Source: an uncultured Prevotella sp. (GTDB lineage Bacteria > Bacteroidota > Bacteroidia > Bacteroidales > Bacteroidaceae). Taken from it: a DNA stretch of 64,000 bases. This document shows, one piece after another, positions 42,635 to 52,605 of the stretch. Position 1 is the first letter of the stretch. Each line of letters starts with the position of its first letter. Made by a program: the position numbers and the translations under genes. The stretch is taken from NCBI GenBank assembly GCA_900541335.1, contig UQJC01000002.1, forward strand, positions 81,760 through 145,759. The letters are read 5' to 3'. The notes under the pieces were generated by a model that had not been told where the DNA came from, made no database searches, and worked only from the letters and a program-made list of their open reading frames with translations.

Positions 42635-43426
42635 ATGAAATCTCTTCTATCCCTCCTTCTCGTCCTGCTTCCCGCCTTTTCCTTTGCCCAGACTACTGAG
42701 CCGAAAAGCACCAAGGAAGCTAAGGAAACCGATATCAACTTGATCAGAGCCGCCCTCAAGGGCTGGCATGTCCGTGTCGGTGCAGGCTTTAGCATTGGTG
42801 GTAGTGCCCCGATGCCGATTCCTGCCGAAATCCGTGCCATCAACCACTACAAACCTACCCTCAGCATTCAGCTGGAAGGAGCTGCCCAAAAGAAATTTGG
42901 CGACCATTGGGGCATGATGGTCGGTGTACGATTCGAGAACAAAGGCATGGAGACCGATGCCCGTGTAAAGAACTACCACATGGAGGCAGTCAACGCAGAC
43001 GGTTCGGGTAAGATTGTCGGTGCCTGGACGGGTAATGTTAAGACCGAGGTCGACCTCAATTACCTTACCTTCCCTGTTCTCGCCACCTATTCCTTCAACG
43101 ACCGTTGGCAAATTGCCGTAGGTCCTTACTTGTCGTGGATGATGCGCGGTGACTTTACGGGCAAAGCCTACGATGGTTACATCCGCGATCAGGATCCTAC
43201 AGGTGAAAAGACGGAAGTTACCAGTGCTTCCTACGACTTCTCCAAGGATTTGCGCCGCTTTCAATGGGGACTGCAATTGGGCGGAGAGTTTAAAGCCTAC
43301 AAACACCTCAGTGTCAGTGCCAACGTGCAATGGGGCTTAAACGGAATCTTCCCTGCTGACTTCCAGAGTGTCACCTTCGACCTCTACCCCATCTACGGCA
43401 CCATTGGTTTCCACTATCTCTTCTAA
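42635..43426 (+). CDS. PorT-like outer-membrane beta-barrel protein
   Basis: This 263-aa exported protein has a signal peptide cut after FSFA (about residue 18). Amphipathic strands follow (WHVRVGAGFSIGG, PTLSIQLEGAAQKKFG, WGMMVGVRFENKG, TEVDLNYLTFPVLATYSFND, WQIAVGPYLSWMM, FQWGLQLGGEFKAY, LSVSANVQWGLNG, DLYPIYGTIGFHYLF) with a terminal Phe. This is the PorT/OMP_b-brl_2 pattern. It could be the outer-membrane partner of the neighbouring secreted proteins, but PorT-family members are numerous, so this is inference from position only. Confidence 0.85.
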   Translation: MKSLLSLLLVLLPAFSFAQTTEPKSTKEAKETDINLIRAALKGWHVRVGAGFSIGGSAPMPIPAEIRAINHYKPTLSIQLEGAAQKKFGDHWGMMVGVRFENKGMETDARVKNYHMEAVNADGSGKIVGAWTGNVKTEVDLNYLTFPVLATYSFNDRWQIAVGPYLSWMMRGDFTGKAYDGYIRDQDPTGEKTEVTSASYDFSKDLRRFQWGLQLGGEFKAYKHLSVSANVQWGLNGIFPADFQSVTFDLYPIYGTIGFHYLF

Positions 43427-43525
43427 AAGCCACGGGGTTGAAGCAAGGTTTTTCTCCATTCTCGTTTTGACTGACAGACTGCTAAACACACTCTAATTCT
43501 TTGTAATTACTCAATTCATTGATAT

Positions 43526-44131
43526 ATGAAAAAATTTTTACTTTCTCTCTCTCTCTGCTTCATGGCCATGGTTGCCGTAGCACAGACCTACACGGAAGAC
43601 CTTTCCGTTTCGATTAACGGTAATAAAACCGAACAGGGAAAGAAGGACATTCAGGTAGAACGCAACGCCGACGGTACCTGCACCTTCATTCTCCCCAACT
43701 TCATCATGGCGGACGAAACCTCTGAAGTTCCCGTCGGCACCATTCGTCTCGAAAATGTGACAGTAAAGTCTCTCTATGGTGGTGACTCCATTGCTACGAA
43801 GCAAAACATTACCATCCTGCCGGGTGACAAAGAAGGCACACAGCCGAGTGACTGGATGGGTCCGATGCTCGGTGAAGTACCCATCGACCTCAAGGGTGTA
43901 ATGACTGCAGACAAGCTCTCTGCTAAGATTGACATTAACTTCGCAGCCCTCGGCATGATGATTAAGGTAGCGATTGGCGAAACCACAGAAACGGGCATTG
44001 ACCAAGCTGTGACCACTCGTCCTGCTTCATCAGCTGTATATAACCTTAATGGTGTACGTGTTGCCAACAACTGGAACAACAACCTTCCGAAGGGTGTGTA
44101 TGTGGTAAACGGTAAGAAGGTAATCAAGTAA
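43526..44131 (+). CDS. Secreted calycin-like domain protein with sorting-like tail
   Basis: This 201-aa exported protein has a signal peptide (MKKFLLSLSLCFMAMVAVAQ). Residues 21-150 match the Bacteroidales calycin-like domain (YTEDLSVSINGNKTEQGKKD, CTFILPNFIM, VGTIRLENVTVK, LPGDKEGTQPSDWMGPMLGEVPIDLKG, LSAKIDINF). A linker with TTETGIDQAV follows, then the tail AVYNLNGVRVANNW and GVYVVNGKKVIK. The same domain recurs inside the next gene, which starts 205 bases later after a structured leader. It is probably exposed on the cell surface; ligand unknown. Confidence 0.85.
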   Translation: MKKFLLSLSLCFMAMVAVAQTYTEDLSVSINGNKTEQGKKDIQVERNADGTCTFILPNFIMADETSEVPVGTIRLENVTVKSLYGGDSIATKQNITILPGDKEGTQPSDWMGPMLGEVPIDLKGVMTADKLSAKIDINFAALGMMIKVAIGETTETGIDQAVTTRPASSAVYNLNGVRVANNWNNNLPKGVYVVNGKKVIK

Positions 44132-44174
44132 ATAGTGCTTGAATGATGAGTTTGTAAATCAAACTCGATACTTT

Positions 44175-44279
44175 CCCCGAAGGAACAACTTATTCATAGA
44201 GTCTGGTCTAAAATTGACCTTCACTCCAATAGGTAGAAAGGATACGGTGTCCCTTCGGGGATTCTTATATCCGTATTCC
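44175..44279 (+). promoter_or_regulatory. Structured leader with competing stems before the large surface protein gene
   Basis: ccccgaagg (44175-44183) is the exact inverse of ccttcgggg (44252-44260). ggatacgg (44240-44247) pairs with ccgtattcc (44271-44279, one bulge), and that hairpin encloses 44252-44260. The two folds are largely exclusive, an arrangement seen in attenuators, though no T-run follows. Confidence 0.4.
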
Positions 44280-44336
44280 AAGGGAAAGGATTTATTAAAT
44301 ACGTTCTATATCAATCATTTTAAACTATATCTTATA

Positions 44337-46955
44337 ATGAAAAAGATTTTACTCCTCTCTGCACTGGCAGGAGGAATCGCAACGGGTGCGCAGGCACAGT
44401 TCCAAGTTGCAAACTCTGACTTTGAACAATGGGAAGACGTTAACTACGATTCTTATAATGGTCCGGAACCTTTAAACTGGAATTCCTTCTTAACAGGTAC
44501 AGGAAGTCTTAAAGGAACGGCTGGTCGCAACCAAGTCGAAAAATCTACAGAGAAGCGCCCTGGTTCTACAGGAAATTACAGTGCAAAGATTGTATCCCGT
44601 AAAGTTCTCTTCAATATTATAGCCCAAGGCAATCTAACAACTGGTTGCATCAATATGGGTAGCATGAGTGCTACAGACGCTTCAGGCAATTATAATTATA
44701 CCAACAAAGATGTCGTTGGTCAAAATATGCCTTTCACGGGAAAACCTGATGCTATGAAGGTTTGGGTCAAATTTGTATCATCAAAAAATACCAACCAAGC
44801 AAAGGTTATTACAATTCTCCATACTGACGGCTACTATCAAGACCCTGTTAATGAGAAGAGAACAGAGCCTACAGCAACACTTGTCGCTACAGCAGAAAAA
44901 ATGGATGTAGCGTCAAAGAATGAATGGCAAGAGTTGGTTATTCCGTTTGTATACAAGAGTACGGAATCTCCTCGATATGCTTTGGTTTCATTTGCAACCA
45001 ATAATACTGCTGGTAAGGGTACTGCTAATGACTATATGCTGATTGATGACCTTTCATATGTATATCATTCAGAATTGAGTTCCTTCACCCTCAACGGCCA
45101 AGCCATCGACATCCCCGCCGCTGGCGCTACGACTGACTGCAGCCAACTGACGTATGATGAAGCACAGGCTGCATTTACTTCAAACGGTCAAGGTGCTACC
45201 ATTGAGAAGGCATACGATGAGGCTTCTGCTTTGTTGACTGTTACGGTGAAGGGTAATGACTGGAGCAATGAGAACAAGAATGAACACGTGTACAAGTTCC
45301 AGTTTAAGAAGGCTGCTGCCGCTCCCGCCACACTGACAGCAGTTAGCATTGCCGGTGAAAACTTCGCAGATTTCAAGAGCGACACCTATACCTACACGCT
45401 TCCCTTAGTTTATAACCCGGGTTACGTGATTAAGGGTACAGCTGCTGAAGGTTGCACCGTAAAGGGTGACTTGGCTGTTGGCGACAATGCTACCAAGACC
45501 TTTAAGCTTGAAGTAGAAAACAGCAAGCAAGAGGTAACGACTTATACCTTCAACTTTACCGATGCAGTGACTGCTGCTGAAAGCGGTGAATACAAGGGTG
45601 GTCTCTCCGTACTGCTTACTGCACTGGATGATGCAACTACGGCCACGCCTTTGGCCAATACGACTATTGCCTTGTCAAAGAACAGCAATAACACCTACAA
45701 CTTGGCACTGAACAACTTCTCATTTGCAGGTATGCTTGTCGGCGACATCTTCGTTCCGAATGTTGCTCTTCAGAACAATAAGCTGGAAGCAACGCGTACG
45801 ATTGTGATGACTTCCTCTACCCCAGGTGCAATGGGTAATTGGTTGGGTGAGCTTCCCGTAAAAGTATCGGTAGACTTGCTGAACACCACGGACAAGAAGG
45901 CTGCTGCTTCCATTGATATTATCCTCGACGGTTCATCCCTCGCCATGTCGTTCAAGGGTATCCATGTAGATTTTACTGCTTACACAGTAGATGAGAAGGA
46001 GCCTCTTACTGATGGTTGGGGCGGTCCTGCTTATTATCCCTTTATTAAGGCAGAAGGTCTTGTTACAAAGAATACGGCAAAATTCCTTCAGCTCAACAAC
46101 CACTATGTAGACCAAGATGGCAAAGAACATAATCAGCCCATGACCTACATCGACCTCACCAAGGCTGACGTTGCAGATGACGTGACGCTCGCTGACATTA
46201 TGGCTGGTGCACCTCAGGCCAACAACACGTTGGTTTATCTCCCTGCAGGCTCGAAGATTACGGGTGACAATGTCATCGTAGACGGTCAAGTAGCTTCACT
46301 CAAACTCACGGAAGCTCAGCCCTTCAACGCTCCGACTGCTTTCACTGCTACTACGGTTAACTACGACCGCGTATTCAGCACGGAAGCCAAGTATATTTCC
46401 AGCTTCGTTCTCCCCTACAGCATGAATGTAAGTGATGTACAAGGTGAAGTTTACGAATTTGCCAGTGTAGAAGCTAACATGATTAACTTCAAGAAGGCTA
46501 CTATGGTTGAAGCCAACAAGCCTTACCTCATCGTAGCTACTGCAGCTAATCCTTTCAAGGCTACCAATGTAAAGGTTGAAGCTACTCCTGCTGCAATGGA
46601 AACCGTTAACGGTGACTACGCTCACGTAGGTACTTACACCAAACAGGAGGTAGCCTCTGACGCTACGACTACTTACTATGGCTATGCTAACGGTCAGTTT
46701 GTCAAGGCTAACACGGGTACGCTCAACCCCTTCCGCACGATGATTAAGGCTACGAATACTGCCGCTCCCGCTACGCTCAGCCTCAAGCTCGATGGCGAAG
46801 TAACAGGTATCGTAGGCGTAAACAGCGAACTCGGCAAAGTGAACGTATACAACCTCGAAGGTAAGTTGGTTCGCAGCCAGGTGGCTGCAGCTACTGCACT
46901 CCAAGGCTTGGCTAAGGGTGTATATGTCATCAACGGAAAGAAGGTCGTAAAATAA
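44337..46955 (+). CDS. Large secreted PCMD/calycin surface protein with sorting-like tail
   Basis: This 872-aa exported protein has a signal peptide (ILLLSALAGGIATGAQA). The N-terminal ~240 residues are PCMD-like (FQVANSDFEQWEDVNYD, GNYSAKIVSR, VWVKFVSS, WQELVIPFVY, DYMLIDDLSYVYHSELSS). Two Ig-like linkers follow, then a calycin-like domain around residues 445-600 (GEYKGGLSVLL, YNLALNNFSFAGMLVGDIFVPNV, GNWLGELPVKVSVDLL). A beta-rich domain (STEAKYISSFVLPYSMNVSDVQ) ends in VYNLEGKLVRSQ and GVYVINGKKVVK. The start at 44337 is where the signal peptide begins. A 59-aa acidic peptide gene follows after 32 bases and then a terminator, mirroring the 18-20 kb cassette. Confidence 0.87.
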   Translation: MKKILLLSALAGGIATGAQAQFQVANSDFEQWEDVNYDSYNGPEPLNWNSFLTGTGSLKGTAGRNQVEKSTEKRPGSTGNYSAKIVSRKVLFNIIAQGNLTTGCINMGSMSATDASGNYNYTNKDVVGQNMPFTGKPDAMKVWVKFVSSKNTNQAKVITILHTDGYYQDPVNEKRTEPTATLVATAEKMDVASKNEWQELVIPFVYKSTESPRYALVSFATNNTAGKGTANDYMLIDDLSYVYHSELSSFTLNGQAIDIPAAGATTDCSQLTYDEAQAAFTSNGQGATIEKAYDEASALLTVTVKGNDWSNENKNEHVYKFQFKKAAAAPATLTAVSIAGENFADFKSDTYTYTLPLVYNPGYVIKGTAAEGCTVKGDLAVGDNATKTFKLEVENSKQEVTTYTFNFTDAVTAAESGEYKGGLSVLLTALDDATTATPLANTTIALSKNSNNTYNLALNNFSFAGMLVGDIFVPNVALQNNKLEATRTIVMTSSTPGAMGNWLGELPVKVSVDLLNTTDKKAAASIDIILDGSSLAMSFKGIHVDFTAYTVDEKEPLTDGWGGPAYYPFIKAEGLVTKNTAKFLQLNNHYVDQDGKEHNQPMTYIDLTKADVADDVTLADIMAGAPQANNTLVYLPAGSKITGDNVIVDGQVASLKLTEAQPFNAPTAFTATTVNYDRVFSTEAKYISSFVLPYSMNVSDVQGEVYEFASVEANMINFKKATMVEANKPYLIVATAANPFKATNVKVEATPAAMETVNGDYAHVGTYTKQEVASDATTTYYGYANGQFVKANTGTLNPFRTMIKATNTAAPATLSLKLDGEVTGIVGVNSELGKVNVYNLEGKLVRSQVAAATALQGLAKGVYVINGKKVVK

Positions 46956-46987
46956 ATTGTATATTCACACACTCATATCGTAAGACA

Positions 46988-47167
46988 ATGAAACAAATCA
47001 ATTATATCGCTCCTCACGCGGAAGTTATCCGCCTTCAAGCTGAACTTCCCCTCGCACTGAATACGGTTACCGGTGATCTTGGTGCCAAAGGTCAAGACAA
47101 TGTAACCTTTGAAGGTAACAGCAAAGACAGTTGGGACAGCGAAAGCTGGAACGACACGGAAGAATAA
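46988..47167 (+). CDS. Small acidic peptide of the YIAP/SESW type
   Basis: This is a 59-codon gene read directly from the sequence, beginning MKQINYIAPHAEVIRLQAEL and ending NSKDSWDSESWNDTEE. It has no signal peptide. The N-terminal third is basic/amphipathic and the tail is acidic with two Trp. It is related to the 57-aa peptide at 18060-18233 by YIAP, LQAE at the same spacing, and the SW-x-SESW tail. It lies 32 bases after the large surface protein gene and 20 bases before a terminator with the same AAGCCCCGA arm. The conserved head and variable middle resemble precursor-peptide families, but no modification or export gene is adjacent. Function unknown. Confidence 0.82.
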   Translation: MKQINYIAPHAEVIRLQAELPLALNTVTGDLGAKGQDNVTFEGNSKDSWDSESWNDTEE

Positions 47168-47187
47168 TCTTCTGCAACAATAGACTA

Positions 47188-47222
47188 TCAAGCCCCGACA
47201 GACAAGTGCTGTCGGGGCTTGA
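47188..47222 (+). terminator. Terminator of the 44-47 kb cassette
   Basis: tcaagccccgacag (47188-47201) pairs perfectly with ctgtcggggcttga (47209-47222) with a 7-base loop. Confidence 0.85.
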
Positions 47223-47441
47223 TGCTTACCCATGCGGACGATGCAAGCAGAATACTTGAAAAAAAAAATTGCACATCCGTGCAAGGTTCTCCTTGTCTTC
47301 CTATTTAAGAGGGTGTAATCACTCCTCTATGAAGTAAATCACTCAATAGTTTATATCTCTGTCTACCCCGTTTTTCACACGCTATTTTAATAGGGGAAAC
47401 AGTTTGCCCCGCGACTTTACAGGCAGTCGCGGGGCTTTTTT
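47223..47441 (+). ncRNA. Orphan structured region ending in a strong terminator
   Basis: Between two terminators there is no ORF, yet small hairpins are visible (ttgcac/gtgcaa near 47270, agaggg/ctcctct near 47308). The region ends in gccccgcgact/agtcgcggggc (47406-47416/47425-47435) plus TTTTTT. A terminator without a gene suggests a short RNA. I see no clean TAnnTTTG upstream, so this is tentative. Confidence 0.3.
47406..47441 (+). terminator. Strong terminator upstream of typA
   Basis: This is a perfect 11-bp GC-rich stem with an 8-base loop and six T. It ends about 45 bases before the typA promoter. Confidence 0.85.
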
Positions 47442-47486
47442 GATGAATCGTTCTCAAAAAAACAGGAACGTTAAGAAGCAACGGTC

Positions 47487-47517
47487 TTTGCTACGTACGA
47501 GCCTTGCAGTAACTTTG
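47487..47517 (+). promoter_or_regulatory. Promoter of typA
   Basis: TTTG (47487-47490) and TAACTTTG (47510-47517) are separated by 19 bases. This predicts a ~205-base leader. Confidence 0.8.
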
Positions 47518-47698
47518 CACTCAATTTCAATAGGAAACAGAAATCAAAATCTGTTGAGGAGTGGAGATGTTGAGGAAGTGAAGAGGTTACGATTGGCCGT
47601 CCTCAAAACTCTTATGTGATAAGACTCATCCTCCCTAAACGTCAAAGTCCTTGGACTTGGTATCTCCTCAACTCGCACTACTTGTACACTCTTAAACT

Positions 47699-47716
47699 GG
47701 CATTCTTAGAAATGCC
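47699..47716 (+). promoter_or_regulatory. Leader hairpin immediately before typA
   Basis: ggcatt (47699-47704) and aatgcc (47711-47716) form a small stem 15 bases before the ATG, with flanks ttaaact and cttta. It is almost the same as the element before argH. Confidence 0.5.
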
Positions 47717-47731
47717 CTTTATATTTTTCTT

Positions 47732-49531
<1,800 letters not shown>

Positions 49532-49562
49532 TAGGTCAAGATTTCGTTGAGACATTAGGTAA

Positions 49563-49580
49563 CGTTATATCGATATAACG
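49563..49580. repeat. 18-bp perfect palindrome after typA
   Basis: CGTTATATCGATATAACG is fully self-complementary and lies 32 bases after the typA stop and just before the bidirectional terminator. Confidence 0.8.
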
Positions 49581-49598
49581 ACCGAATGATTCTTCCAA

Positions 49599-49640
49599 AC
49601 AAAAAAGGCTGTCATCGCAATGGATGACAGCCTTTTTTGT
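49599..49640. terminator. Bidirectional terminator between typA and the YfhO-like gene
   Basis: acaaaaaaggctgtcatc (49599-49616) and its exact inverse (49623-49640) carry T-runs in both directions, between two convergent genes. Confidence 0.93.
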
Positions 49641-49659
49641 ATTCTATTGTCTGTAAGGT

Positions 49660-52287
49660 TTACGCCTTCTGCTCTTCGTTACGGCGCAGCCCTTTAAACA
49701 GGGCTACGGCGAAGAGAAGCAGAATCAGACCTAAGGCGGCATAAGCTACGGTATTGGTAGTGGTCACTGAAACGGGTCGGAACTCCATTACTACTTCATG
49801 CTTACCAGCAGGGACACGAAGCGCACGGAGTACATAATTAACCCGACCTAATTCGGCGGGCTTGCCGTCGATGGTCACAGTCCAATCGGGATAGTAGATT
49901 TCAGAGAAAACAACTACACCTCCCTTATCGGATGAAACACTGTACTTCAAGAGGTTGGTATCATAGTGGGTCAATGCCACTGTACCCGAGTCGAGAGCTG
50001 AACCGTCAAGCTGGGCCTTGAAGCGTGCGTCGGCTACTGCGGCATGCTTCGTGTCAAGTCCCGTAAGACCTGCCATTTCTGCATCAGCATTGGGCACAAA
50101 GTCGAGCTTGGAAACGAACCAACCACAGCCGTTGGCATAAGGATTGAGTACGGCCATCGAACGGTCGCCTTGACCAAAGATCGCATACTTCGTATTGAGC
50201 ATATTGAGCACAGGCGTAATGGAATCACCGGTCACGGCTCCCTTTGCCTGAGTCAGATCACCACCCGATGCTGTCACAGCATTGACGAAACGGTTGATTT
50301 CACCCATAAGCTGACGGTCGATGAGGTCCTGGTAACGATGGAGCTTTGCTGCATGGTATCCACCAATTGAATGATGGTAGTAAGCGGTCGCATTGGTTGT
50401 CTCGTTAAACGGATTGCCTGCCCCGAGATTCATCACACGGTAGTAAGTCGTATCCTGCAATATCTGTACATCGGCGGGGGTCTTGGCAAAACCTGACTCC
50501 ATCACACTGGGTTCGGTAAAGCTGTCGTCGTTGAGGTAACGCTTATCAATATGCCAGAGATCGAGCAAAGATAGGAGGGCAAGCAATACGCAAACCATCC
50601 AACCCTTGATTTTGCCTTCTGCATAAGCCCATAAGAGCAAGATGCCAACGAGAATCAGTAAAGCAGAACGGAGGGCATCAGCCGAAAGAATAGCATGGTG
50701 CATGGAAGTCAAAGCACCTTGGTAACGGCTGATGAAATCGGCGGGCATACCTGCTTCCGTAAGGGCACGGAAGGTCTGTACATCACTGGCCGAAAGACAG
50801 TTGCCGGCAACGGAAGGTATCAGCCATACGAGCAGGCAGAAACCTAAGGTGAGGGCAGCCGCTACGGGTAAACCGATGCGTTTACGCCAAGAAGCATGAG
50901 CCCAGGAGGTTAACTGGAAGAGTTCCTTCTGCTGCATAATCTGGTAAAGGCAGAGTATGGCAAGCAATGGGATGGTAAATTCAACAATAACTAAAGCTGA
51001 ACTTACGGTACGGAACTTGGAATAAAGGGGAAGATGGTCAATAAAGAAGTTAGTCAACTCGGGACTATTCTTACCCCAGGCAAAGAGCAGGCTGACTACG
51101 GTCGAAGCTAACAGGGCCCACTTCATGGGACCACGTACGTAGAAGATACCCAACACAAAGAGGAAGCATACGAAAGCACCGACATAAACGGGACCTACCG
51201 TAAACGGTTGATCACCCCAATAGAGTTGCAATCCGGGAGGATAAGCTTGCATACCGCTTTGCTGCATCATGGACTGGGTCTGTCCGGCAGACTCATAAAA
51301 GTCGGAATAACCGGGAAGGTCTTCTACGCCTTCACGGTCGAGAATGGAAGAGGAACCACCACCCTTATAATCGGGAATAAGAAGGGTCAATGTCTCATCT
51401 ATGCCGTAGCTCCACTGGGTGATATAGTCACGGTCAAGACCGCTGGTAGCATTACCTGCCTTTTTAGCCTCAGCAGGAAGCGGTGTGAGCTCTGCCTTAC
51501 CACGCATGGAGTGTTCGGTATAAGCGTACGTATGGTAAAGGTTAGGCAAGTTAGCCGCTACACCTAAGAGACCAGCAAAGATGATCACGAGTGTGCCCTT
51601 TAACCAGGCACCTAATTCCTTCTTGCGAAGTGCATCCACGGCATAGGCTACCACAAGGAAGAACATCACGAAGAGGAAATAATAGGTCATCTGTAAGTGG
51701 TTGCTCACTACCTGGAAAGCGGTGAACAAGGCGGTCACCGCTCCACCCCAAAGGTATTTGCGACGATAACAGAGCACTAAGCCACCAATCGTGGGGGGAA
51801 TGAAGGCCAGGGTCATGACTTTCCAAATATGACCCGCAGAGATAATTATCAGGAAGTAGGAGGAGAATGCCCACAACACAGAACCTAATGCGGCCAAATA
51901 GGGCTTGAAGTTGAAGGCACGCAATAGGATGTAAAAGCCTAACAGATAAAGAAATAGGTAACTGATGGCTGGAAACAAATGACTGGTTCCCAAACCATAA
52001 ATGCGAGAGAGTTGAGACAAGGTGCTGGTGGCACTGTACGATGGAGCTGTCTGGTAGGTAGGCATACCGCTAAACACGGCATTGGACCACCGTGTGACTT
52101 CACCGTCGTGATTCGCCATAAACTCATGCTGCTCTTGGCCAAGACCTACGGAGGCGATGCTGTCATGGCCACCTAAGACGAGGTCCTCACTAAAGGGCTT
52201 CAGAAAATAGAACATACTGACCAAAAGAAAGGCCAGTACGACGAGCGCATCGGGCGCTGCTTTCTTCAGAAGGTTGGAGAAATTCAT
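49660..52287 (-). CDS. YfhO-family multi-pass membrane protein
   Basis: This 875-aa inner-membrane protein has about 12-13 hydrophobic segments: one at residues 14-31, a cluster between ~105 and 265 (YLFLYLLGFYILL, ALGSVLWAFSSYFLIII, FVMFFLVVAYAV, LVIIFAGLLGVAANLP), more at ~375-500 and ~545-605, and a last one at ~848-866. A large periplasmic region separates the last two. The motif SAGHIWKVMTLAFIPP, the polar periplasmic loops with GGHDSIA and the late IYYPDWTVTIDGKPA match the YfhO family. Firmicutes members are tied to glycosylation of lipoteichoic acid; the GT-C-like fold suggests sugar transfer from a lipid carrier. The substrate here is unknown. Confidence 0.87.
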   Translation of the reverse strand: MNFSNLLKKAAPDALVVLAFLLVSMFYFLKPFSEDLVLGGHDSIASVGLGQEQHEFMANHDGEVTRWSNAVFSGMPTYQTAPSYSATSTLSQLSRIYGLGTSHLFPAISYLFLYLLGFYILLRAFNFKPYLAALGSVLWAFSSYFLIIISAGHIWKVMTLAFIPPTIGGLVLCYRRKYLWGGAVTALFTAFQVVSNHLQMTYYFLFVMFFLVVAYAVDALRKKELGAWLKGTLVIIFAGLLGVAANLPNLYHTYAYTEHSMRGKAELTPLPAEAKKAGNATSGLDRDYITQWSYGIDETLTLLIPDYKGGGSSSILDREGVEDLPGYSDFYESAGQTQSMMQQSGMQAYPPGLQLYWGDQPFTVGPVYVGAFVCFLFVLGIFYVRGPMKWALLASTVVSLLFAWGKNSPELTNFFIDHLPLYSKFRTVSSALVIVEFTIPLLAILCLYQIMQQKELFQLTSWAHASWRKRIGLPVAAALTLGFCLLVWLIPSVAGNCLSASDVQTFRALTEAGMPADFISRYQGALTSMHHAILSADALRSALLILVGILLLWAYAEGKIKGWMVCVLLALLSLLDLWHIDKRYLNDDSFTEPSVMESGFAKTPADVQILQDTTYYRVMNLGAGNPFNETTNATAYYHHSIGGYHAAKLHRYQDLIDRQLMGEINRFVNAVTASGGDLTQAKGAVTGDSITPVLNMLNTKYAIFGQGDRSMAVLNPYANGCGWFVSKLDFVPNADAEMAGLTGLDTKHAAVADARFKAQLDGSALDSGTVALTHYDTNLLKYSVSSDKGGVVVFSEIYYPDWTVTIDGKPAELGRVNYVLRALRVPAGKHEVVMEFRPVSVTTTNTVAYAALGLILLLFAVALFKGLRRNEEQKA

Positions 52288-52332
52288 AAAGAGGTTGATT
52301 ACTTAGATTATTTGCTATGATTTTGAGGAGGG

Positions 52333-52340
52333 CAAAGGTA
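52333..52340 (-). promoter_or_regulatory. -7 element of the YfhO-like gene
   Basis: The minus strand reads TACCTTTG, 45 bases before the start codon. The gap 52288-52605 otherwise holds only the terminator of the next gene. Confidence 0.5.
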
Positions 52341-52524
52341 ACGAATTCAAACGGGATATGGTCGGACAGGAACGAAAGGAAAGGAGGGAATGCCTTTCGA
52401 GAAAGCTCCTCAGGGCATTGAGTCCAACTTCAACGCTTCGCACTCGCTTCAGGGAGTTTTATCATGGAAATACTACCACGATACACCATGTCACAAGGCT
52501 CATGAAGCGATTTTCATAGACATA

Positions 52525-52568
52525 TAAAAAACGAACCGCTTCACTCCTTATCGGAGGAAACGGCTCGT
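52525..52568 (-). terminator. Terminator of the DUF5723-type outer-membrane gene
   Basis: acgaaccgcttc and gaaacggctcgt (52531-52568) form an imperfect stem that on the minus strand runs into five T. Confidence 0.75.
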
Positions 52569-52605
52569 CTCATCAAATATATCCGTCTTGTCTATGAATA
52601 AAAGC

